DNA from: JACRBE01 sp964429005
GTDB taxonomy: Bacteria > Chlamydiota > Chlamydiia > Chlamydiales > JACRBE01
Assembly (NCBI GenBank): GCA_964429005.1
Contig: CAYSAJ010000043.1
Coordinates: forward strand, 1-11,365
Length of the DNA: 11,365 nucleotides
Direction of reading: 5' to 3'
The first letter of the stretch is position 1; every line of letters starts with the position of its first letter. The position numbers were made by a program, and so were the translations under genes. Shown here one piece after another: positions 7,052 to 11,365 of the stretch. Below the pieces are notes generated by a model. The model was not told where the DNA came from. It worked only from the letters and a program-made list of their open reading frames with translations, and searched no databases.

Positions 7052-7105
7052 TGGGACAGGTAGGAATTCAACCTAAGACTAACGGATTATGAGGGGGGCC
7101 ATCCC
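7052..7105 (-). pseudogene. Decayed tRNA-Met(CAT)-like fragment, D-arm missing
   Basis: On the minus strand the 3' half of a tRNA can be read: anticodon loop CTCATAA (CAT anticodon, 7093-7087), 3' anticodon stem TCCGT, 5-base variable loop, T-arm TTAGG-TTGAATT-CCTAC (7076-7060; one stem mismatch and the conserved TTC of the T-loop changed), acceptor strand CTGTCCC and discriminator A (7052). A 5' acceptor-like GGGATGG (7105-7099) pairs with CTGTCCC using two G-U pairs. There is no D-arm, and the 5' anticodon strand is a run of C that cannot pair. It is therefore not a working tRNA but a remnant, perhaps from integration of foreign DNA at a tRNA gene or from deletion. The reading is by eye only. 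Confidence 0.4.
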
Positions 7106-7141
7106 ATTCAACACGATGATAGAGTCATCAACCCTTAAAAG

Positions 7142-7173
7142 TGCACCGGTATTTGCAGGTTAGTGCCGGTGCA
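7142..7173 (-). terminator. Hairpin downstream of the GyrI-GNAT gene, possible terminator
   Basis: TGCACCGG (7142-7149) and CCGGTGCA (7166-7173) form a perfect 8-bp, GC-rich stem with a 16-base loop, 23 bases beyond the stop of the minus-strand gene 7197-8576. On the minus strand it is followed by ACTTTTAAG, a short T-run, so it is a plausible but weak intrinsic terminator for that gene. On the plus strand no T-run follows directly. Confidence 0.45.
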
Positions 7174-7196
7174 ATCTGTGGCTCACTGGATCGTTT

Positions 7197-8576
7197 TTAC
7201 TTTTCTAATTCCTCAGCAGAAACGCCATAGATATAGAATGGAAACTCACACGCTGCTTTAAAGCCCATCTTCGTAAAAAGCCCCCAAGCCATGCCTTTAG
7301 GCATCAAAATAGCCATTACCTGGTCATGGTGCTGTTTTTTTGCTTCGACAAGTGCCGCATGAACAAGAGCGCCACCGATACCCTGTTCGCGGTACTCTGG
7401 TAGAGTTGCTAAGCTCCAAATTCCAGCTGATGATGGGGCTACAGAAAGGGTAGCTATTCCGACCAGAACTCCATTCAGGTAAGCCATAAAATGAACTTGT
7501 TCATTTTTCTTCATTACCGAATCATTCAAAGCTAGCCATTGTTCCGTTGCTTTGGGGCTCATACCAAAGACATTCGCTGCGAGCTTTGTAAAAGATTCAA
7601 GCTCCGAATCTGACTGAACAATCTTAATTTTTAAATCAGAGGATGATGCAGGCTTAGAAGGAAGTCCTTGAGAAATATCTAGAGCAATACCAGTAAGAAT
7701 TCCTCCAAATTGGAAGCCCTTTGTTTCTAAAATTTTAGCTGACGACCACCATATGAAGGGAAGATTTTTAGAAGAGAAATAATCAATGGTTCTATCGATT
7801 TCTTCTTCTGTTGGAACGCGCTCACCATTTTTTTCGATGACTCCATTGGTACTCACATAATCTATTCCCCAAGCATATAGGCAATTCTGGTCTGTCTCTC
7901 TAAAATCGGCTTGAGGGAGTGGACTGCAAAGAGAACCTGAGCGAAATGTATCAAATCTTCCTTGAATTACCGATTGTAAAAGAGCGTTCTCTTTGCTATC
8001 GACTCCAATGTAAACCTCTACTTCCTTAGGTGAGCCTGATACGAATTTATTCCCATAGAGTTCAAAATCGCTGGTATATGTGCGTTCTAAGCTTGGCTGC
8101 TTCCAGATATTGTCCCAAGTTTCAATCAAGGCTTTAGGATGCTCTCCAATTGCGCGAAAGACGACATAAGAACTTGCTGGGATCGTTTTGGCTACCATTC
8201 CTTCAGGAATTGTATCGATGGAACTAACGGGACAACCAATGACCACCGAATAGGGTTGAGTGTAGTCGCCTTCATAGTCACAATAGAGGGCGATGACTTC
8301 ATTGGAAGTCTTGTTTGGAATTCGATTTATAACGTCTTCGCTGTAAAACCTTCCCCACAGTTTAGGAATGTCTTGGGGTCCTGCTTCTAGCGCATTAGAT
8401 GTTCGGCAATCGATTCCGATGACTAGTGTGGCTGGTTTTTGTACAACCTCGTGACTTCCCATCGTATTCTCCTCTGTAAAATTTGTTTTGTCGCTTCTAT
8501 GAGGTATGCTTTGAGCTAAAAGTGAGCTGTTTACAAGGGCTGTTGCAATCGATAGGATTGTGAACGGGGTTCTCAT
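7197..8576 (-). CDS. GyrI-like effector-binding domain fused to GNAT acetyltransferase
   Basis: A 459-residue fusion. Residues 1-38 resemble a signal peptide (MRTPFTILSIATALVNSSLLAQS). Residues 42-192 are a GyrI-like/AraC effector-binding domain, the fold that binds drugs and small ligands: DIPKLWGRFYSEDVINRIPN, IALYCDYEGDY, IPEGMVAKTIPASSYVVF, RTYTSDFELYG and EVEVYIGV. Residues 200-305 look like the degenerate first half of a two-part GNAT protein (SSKNLPFIWWSSAKILETKGF, GGILTGIALDIS). Residues 315-455 are a canonical GNAT domain with CoA loop REQGIGGAL (396-404) and MGFKAACEFPFYIYG. Start choice is uncertain: ATG 8576 has TAGGAG, and ATG 8462 (Met39) has AGAGGAG, both well spaced. The second start would give a cytosolic protein, as expected for these domains. 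A drug-sensing or drug-modifying role is inferred. Confidence 0.88.
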   Translation of the reverse strand: MRTPFTILSIATALVNSSLLAQSIPHRSDKTNFTEENTMGSHEVVQKPATLVIGIDCRTSNALEAGPQDIPKLWGRFYSEDVINRIPNKTSNEVIALYCDYEGDYTQPYSVVIGCPVSSIDTIPEGMVAKTIPASSYVVFRAIGEHPKALIETWDNIWKQPSLERTYTSDFELYGNKFVSGSPKEVEVYIGVDSKENALLQSVIQGRFDTFRSGSLCSPLPQADFRETDQNCLYAWGIDYVSTNGVIEKNGERVPTEEEIDRTIDYFSSKNLPFIWWSSAKILETKGFQFGGILTGIALDISQGLPSKPASSSDLKIKIVQSDSELESFTKLAANVFGMSPKATEQWLALNDSVMKKNEQVHFMAYLNGVLVGIATLSVAPSSAGIWSLATLPEYREQGIGGALVHAALVEAKKQHHDQVMAILMPKGMAWGLFTKMGFKAACEFPFYIYGVSAEELEK

Positions 8577-8889
8577 GAGGCTCCTAAGTTAAAATATTGA
8601 GAGTAACTTATATCATAGTTCATGATCTTTTTCACTCTATTTCAGTAGGAGTTGAACAGAGAAAGACAGAGGTATATAGGAAATATCCTAAAAGAGATGG
8701 AACCTGACAAAAGTTCTGACATAATGTCTTTTTTATTGAGAAAAGAACATTACTCCAGAACGAAAATGAGTATTATCTAACAGCTTAAGAAAATGGGGGC
8801 GATTGGACGGATTCAGAACTTTTGACTCGTCTGGAATGAAGGAAAGGCTTCACACTTTGACCTTCTTGGCTACTGGTTAATCGTCAGTG
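8577..8889. other. 313-bp intergenic region with inverted-repeat structure
   Basis: The gap lies upstream of the GyrI-GNAT gene and downstream of the RhuM-like remnant (both minus strand). Its left end should carry the promoter of the former; TATGAT and TATAAG boxes occur on the minus strand near 8610-8620, without a convincing -35. The centre holds the nested inverted repeats listed separately. No credible gene is present; a 37-codon open stretch at 8770-8880 on the plus strand has no start signal and no recognisable content. Confidence 0.6.
8708..8824. repeat. 117-bp element bounded by 12-bp perfect inverted repeats, containing a long imperfect stem-loop
   Basis: CAAAAGTTCTGA (8708-8719) and TCAGAACTTTTG (8813-8824) are perfect inverted repeats. 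Inside, 8713-8732 and 8741-8761 form a 20/21-base arm pair around the loop TTATTGAG: GTTCTG pairs with CAGAAC, CATTA with TAATG, TCTTTT with AAAAGA, with one 3-base mismatch and one bulged A. The motif CAGAAC occurs three times in either orientation. No target-site duplication is obvious at the ends. It could be a small non-autonomous element (MITE-like) remnant, a structured RNA, or a transcription attenuating hairpin. Confidence 0.5.
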
Positions 8890-9270
8890 TTATTTTTTAG
8901 TAGTAAGGACTTCAACAAGAGCATCTACATGTTTAGAGGGAATCATGCGTTGAAAATCGCTGCAAAGTTGTTCCTTATTGTAAATCTCTATCTCACGAGT
9001 GGCTTGGCGCTCACCCTCCATTTGAACTGTTTCAATTTTTGAAACAGTTGAATCTGGACTCAATTCTTGGCTCTCGTAAATATTCTTTAAATGCCTAGAG
9101 ATAGAAGGTATTGTTATTCCAAACAATTCAGCCATTGTCTTTTGAGTCAGCCTGAATGTCTCTTTCGCAAAAAAACGTCGTCTCGTTTGTGTCTTGAAAA
9201 AGGGGGTGTTTTTCAAAATTTTTAGATTAGAAGCTTTCAAACAATCGTATTCATAGCTGAGACTGGACAA
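8890..9270 (-). pseudogene. Truncated RhuM-family (virulence RhuM / Fic-associated) gene remnant
   Basis: Residues 35-98 carry the characteristic RhuM core: AKETFRLTQKTMAELFGI, IPSISRHLKNIYES, ELSPDSTVSKIETVQ, EGERQATREIEIYN. This is a helix-turn-helix-like region found at the N-terminus of RhuM proteins of about 330 residues. Normally IYNLDMIISVGYR and a long C-terminal domain follow; here the protein changes abruptly after IYN to an unrelated 28-residue tail (KEQLCSDFQRMIPSKH...) and stops at 126. The N-terminal part (FKTQTRRRFF) is also unlike the usual YQTxDGxxxIEVR, and WLTQ reads RLTQ. The only long start is a TTG at 9270 with no ribosome-binding site. I therefore take it as a decayed, internally deleted gene, although a short DNA-binding product cannot be excluded. 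Confidence 0.7.
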
Positions 9271-9588
9271 TTTGCATTTTCTTGGGTATATTACATTGGA
9301 TAAAATGCTAGATACTTACATTTAGCCGCAAAAAAAATTATTATGAAGAAAAAGGTAAATAGCGCTTGCAATGCGCATATCCATGTCACAGCAAAAAAGC
9401 CAAATTCAGACACAAGTAAAGGAAGGCTCTACAGTTGCACAACCGCTAAACGCTCCACACCGCTGACATGAAAATCCAAATGAGCTACAGGTCCTGTTAA
9501 ATCTTCTAAATTGGGAAGGCTTTGCCCAGCAAGAACATGTCCACCTGCACTATCATTCACGAGAAAAGTCTTAGGAGAATATCGTCTT
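9271..9588. other. 318-bp spacer between the RhuM remnant and the proline-dehydrogenase-like gene
   Basis: The gap should carry the promoter of the gene at 9589, but no convincing hexamer pair was found. The sequence GCGC-TTGCAAT-GCGC lies at about 9362-9376. A 42-codon plus-strand frame (ATG 9343 to stop 9471, starting MKKKVNSAC) has no ribosome-binding site and is probably not a gene. The minus strand shows a protein-like open stretch discussed as a finding. No clear remnant of a known mobile element was recognised. Confidence 0.5.
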
Positions 9589-10536
9589 ATGCTAAATGAA
9601 AATATTAAAGAGCGTGCCAGTCAAGCTTTGAGAAAAGCTGCACTCAACGAAGAGGCCAAAAAATATCTACTTCATAATCGTGCCCTTTATAATCTACTCC
9701 TAAAAGCTGCAAGACGATACATTGGCGGCGAAACACTAGAAGAGACTTTGAAGACAAGACAAGTTCTCCAAAGTCAAGGACTAATGACTAGTCTGGAATT
9801 TATGGGGGAGAATGTCACTAATATTGCTGAAGCAAACGACGCAACAGAAGAGTTCTTGAGGATCATCGAGTCCTTGAAAGACAGTGAGAGACAGGAAAGA
9901 GTTTCACTAGATCTATCTCATTTGGGAATCTGGTTAAACGAAGATCTTGCCATGAAAAACTTTAGAAGGCTGGCAGAAGCTGCTCAAGAGGGTGATGTTG
10001 ACCTCTTCATCAGCGCCGAAGGACTAGATACAACAGATAAAATTCTTGAAGCTTATACTCAATTTTCCAAAGAATTTTCGAATGTCCATATCACCGTGCA
10101 AGTTTATCTTCACCGCTCTAAAAAAGATATTGAACATATTTTGAAAAACACCCGAGGCAATATTCGGTTGGTTAAAGGAGCCTATGAAGGTCCTAAAGAG
10201 CTTTTTCTAAAGAGAGGCAGTGAATTGAATGATCGGTATGTGGAACTGGTGCAGATGATTTTGGATGCAGGTCGTTATTGCTCGATTGCTACGCATGACC
10301 AAGCCATGGTAGAGCGTATCGTTGCTCTTTTGAAACTATGGGAAGTGTCTCCAACTCGATATGAATTTGAAATGCTCTTTGGTATCGAGAGTGAATTACT
10401 GATCCATTTGAAAAATCAAGGCCATCGCTGCCGTCAATATATCGTGTATGGTAAAGAGTGGTATCTTTATCTATGCAATCGGATATCCGAAAATCCTGAC
10501 AATGTATTCCGCGCCCTAATTGATATTATGGCTTAA
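9589..10536 (+). CDS. Proline-dehydrogenase-like protein (single PRODH domain, divergent active site)
   Basis: A 315-residue FAD-dependent TIM-barrel protein of the monofunctional PRODH type (usual length about 300), whose members oxidise L-proline to pyrroline-5-carboxylate. Visible family motifs: SLEFMGENV (68-76), QVYLHR (171-176), RLVKGAY (193-199, flavin-binding), ATHD (234-237), YEFEMLFGI (258-266) and RQYIVYGKEWYLYL (282-295). Several residues usually kept for substrate binding differ: the SxKLxxLG lysine is Asp108 (SLDLSHLG), the aspartate of the usual DME is Ser142 (ISAEG), and the first of the paired arginines is Asn297 (CNRISENP). Substrate or activity may therefore differ. I chose ATG 9589 because TTAGGAG lies upstream (11-base spacing) and it suits the family N-terminus; the frame stays open to a TTG at 9511, encoding an unlikely Cys/Pro-rich stretch. 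Confidence 0.87.
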   Translation: MLNENIKERASQALRKAALNEEAKKYLLHNRALYNLLLKAARRYIGGETLEETLKTRQVLQSQGLMTSLEFMGENVTNIAEANDATEEFLRIIESLKDSERQERVSLDLSHLGIWLNEDLAMKNFRRLAEAAQEGDVDLFISAEGLDTTDKILEAYTQFSKEFSNVHITVQVYLHRSKKDIEHILKNTRGNIRLVKGAYEGPKELFLKRGSELNDRYVELVQMILDAGRYCSIATHDQAMVERIVALLKLWEVSPTRYEFEMLFGIESELLIHLKNQGHRCRQYIVYGKEWYLYLCNRISENPDNVFRALIDIMA

Positions 10537-10642
10537 GCAATATTCTCTCTGTCGAGATCAATCTTGCAACCTGTTCTCGGAAATCTTTGACAGTTCTGAA
10601 ATCGATAAAAAACAACAGGTCCGTTGAGCAAAAAATCAAGGC

Positions 10643-11038
10643 TTAAGTTTCTAGATCAGGGATATTTTCCCACCAAACCTGGTCAGCTTTAATTTTAATT
10701 GTAGAAAAATCCTCTATATTTGGATGTGGAGGATAATTTACCCATTGTATATCTAGTTCAATTATTTTTCCTTTAATCTCAAAATCAAAAATTCTACCTT
10801 TATCAAATTGCATTTTCCATTTATCTGATAAACTTTTTTCATTTATTTCAATATTTTCAACATCAATAATATGAAGTTTTCCTTTAATGCGATCATCGGA
10901 AGATAAAGCAATATTACCAGGTAGCTCTTCAACCGCTATTTCAGCACTTTGCATACTTAAGATAAGTTCGTTTTTTTGATAGATTATTTTGGATAAAGAA
11001 CCATCATGAAAAAAAGCTGTATAGTTAGAAATATCCAT
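10643..11038 (-). CDS. Probable immunity protein of the adjacent toxin (131 residues)
   Basis: No family is recognised. The protein starts MDISNYTAFFHDGSLSKIIYQ, is acidic overall and rich in beta-strand-like alternating segments (ELILSMQSAEIAVE, GKLHIIDVENIEI, GRIFDFEIKGKIIELDIQW), and ends in a Trp-containing tail (QVWWENIPDLET). It has no signal peptide or membrane segment, so it is cytosolic. I place the start at 11038, where AAGGTGA lies five bases before ATG; the frame is open upstream to ATG 11077, but that codon lies inside the toxin's 3' end and has no ribosome-binding site. The start is only 23 bases after the toxin stop on the same strand. Small size, acidic character and position directly downstream of a toxin tail are the usual signs of an immunity gene; the role is inferred from these. 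Confidence 0.65.
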   Translation of the reverse strand: MDISNYTAFFHDGSLSKIIYQKNELILSMQSAEIAVEELPGNIALSSDDRIKGKLHIIDVENIEINEKSLSDKWKMQFDKGRIFDFEIKGKIIELDIQWVNYPPHPNIEDFSTIKIKADQVWWENIPDLET

Positions 11039-11061
11039 ATTATTCACCTTTTTATTAACTG

Positions 11062-11365
11062 TTACCACCACACCCATTCAGGTGGGTAGAGATGAGATGC
11101 TTCGCTACTATCTGGAACAGGGTTACCTTGTGCATCTAAATAGGCATCATAATCCCCAGTTTTATTTGGATTTGGTATATGATAATGGTCATGTCCTTTG
11201 TGACCAGGATTACCAGGTTTTGCTTTGTCAAATTCGATGATTTCGCCTGTTTCTTTATTTTTGTATTTATGGTGGCCTTTTGCTTTACCGTCGGGATGGC
11301 TAACGTCTTTCCAATTTTTATCTTTTTCAGGGTTTTTTGGTAAACTTGGATCAATACCCCCCTTT
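11062..11365 (-). CDS. C-terminal end of a polymorphic-toxin (RHS/contact-type) protein, 5' part outside window
   Basis: The frame enters at the right edge and stops at 11062, giving 100 C-terminal residues. It begins KGGIDPSLPKNPEKDKNWKD and continues with HPDGKAKGHHKYKNKETGE, the histidine-rich GNPGHKGHDHYHIPNPNKTG, YLDAQGNPVPDSSEASHLYP and the end PPEWVWW. This matches the style of RHS and other polymorphic-toxin tips: short, Gly/Lys/His-rich, with HYHIxNPN and YLDxxGNPVPxxS motifs as in toxin tips I recall. I cannot name the toxin subfamily; clustered His residues suggest a metal-dependent nuclease such as an HNH-like fold, but this is inference. The probable immunity gene follows on the same strand. 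Alternative frames over this stretch lack such organised content. Confidence 0.7.
   Translation of the reverse strand, partial: KGGIDPSLPKNPEKDKNWKDVSHPDGKAKGHHKYKNKETGEIIEFDKAKPGNPGHKGHDHYHIPNPNKTGDYDAYLDAQGNPVPDSSEASHLYPPEWVWW

Noticed and set aside
7115..7129. Small hairpin GATGA-TAGAG-TCATC
   Set aside because: Five-base AT-rich stem without T-run or link to a gene; not supportable as a separate feature.
8770..8880. Short plus-strand open frame (LRKWGRLDGFRTFDSSG...) considered as a transposase remnant
   Set aside because: Only 37 codons, no DDE or other transposase motif, no start; not enough to claim a mobile element.
9343..9471. Small plus-strand frame MKKKVNSAC... (42 codons)
   Set aside because: No ribosome-binding site, no recognisable content, and it competes with an equally open minus-strand frame.
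9511..9588. N-terminal extension of the PRODH-like gene from TTG 9511
   Set aside because: The added 26 residues (Cys/Pro-rich) do not fit the family, and ATG 9589 is preceded by TTAGGAG.
10537..10642. Inverted repeats after the PRODH-like gene (GCAATATT/AATCTTGC and ACCTGTT/AACAGGT) as terminator or insertion-sequence end
   Set aside because: The first has a mismatch and no T-run, the second has a 38-base loop; neither is stronger than expected by chance in a spacer of this size.
11039..11077. Upstream start ATG 11077 for the immunity-like gene
   Set aside because: It lies within the toxin's coding 3' end without a ribosome-binding site; ATG 11038 has AAGGTGA at ideal spacing.
11136..11354. 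Minus-strand frame of 72 codons beginning MIQVYQKTLKK
   Set aside because: It overlaps the toxin tail in another frame. Its composition (almost only Ile, Lys, Thr, Gln) is that of a shadow frame, while the overlapping frame has organised motifs and ends next to the immunity gene.

Overview
This AT-rich window (roughly 40% G+C by eye) reads as bacterial chromosome, with one conserved housekeeping gene (hemB) among many small accessory genes. The amoeba-associated flavour (an APH(9)-type phosphotransferase closely resembling the Legionella enzyme, a RhuM remnant, a polymorphic-toxin tail, several acetyltransferases) suggests an intracellular or amoeba-living bacterium such as an environmental chlamydia or a legionella relative. 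This placement is an inference and is not proven by the sequence.

Left part (1-2260): the 3' part of a LysE/RhtB-type exporter runs into the window and overlaps, tail to tail, a complete zinc-type porphobilinogen synthase (hemB). After an AT-rich promoter region with a palindrome comes a small unrecognised gene, closed by a hairpin terminator shared with the next, convergent gene.

Middle (2256-5853): a SnoaL/NTF2-like gene and a TetR-family regulator diverge from a 73-bp spacer carrying a perfect 7-3-7 palindrome and two tandem copies of a 19-bp site laid over a good sigma70 promoter. This is a textbook repressor/target layout. The regulator ends tail to tail with a YdfG-like short-chain dehydrogenase, which is last in a probable minus-strand operon: tandem-GNAT protein, SAM methyltransferase (17-nt overlap), dehydrogenase.

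Right-middle (6029-8889): a spectinomycin-phosphotransferase-like gene, a decayed tRNA-Met(CAT)-like fragment, a hairpin, and a GyrI-like/GNAT fusion protein with two well-placed translation starts. One start adds a signal-peptide-like leader. The 313-bp gap that follows holds an elaborate inverted-repeat structure.

Right part (8890-11365): a truncated RhuM-type gene, a stand-alone proline-dehydrogenase-like gene whose substrate-pocket residues look altered, and on the minus strand the C-terminal end of a probable polymorphic toxin followed 23 bp later by a probable immunity gene. The toxin runs off the right edge.

No complete insertion sequence, CRISPR array, rRNA or intact tRNA was seen. 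The strongest candidates for something new are the toxin/immunity pair, the divergent proline-dehydrogenase-like protein, the dual-start GyrI-GNAT gene and the TetR tandem operator.
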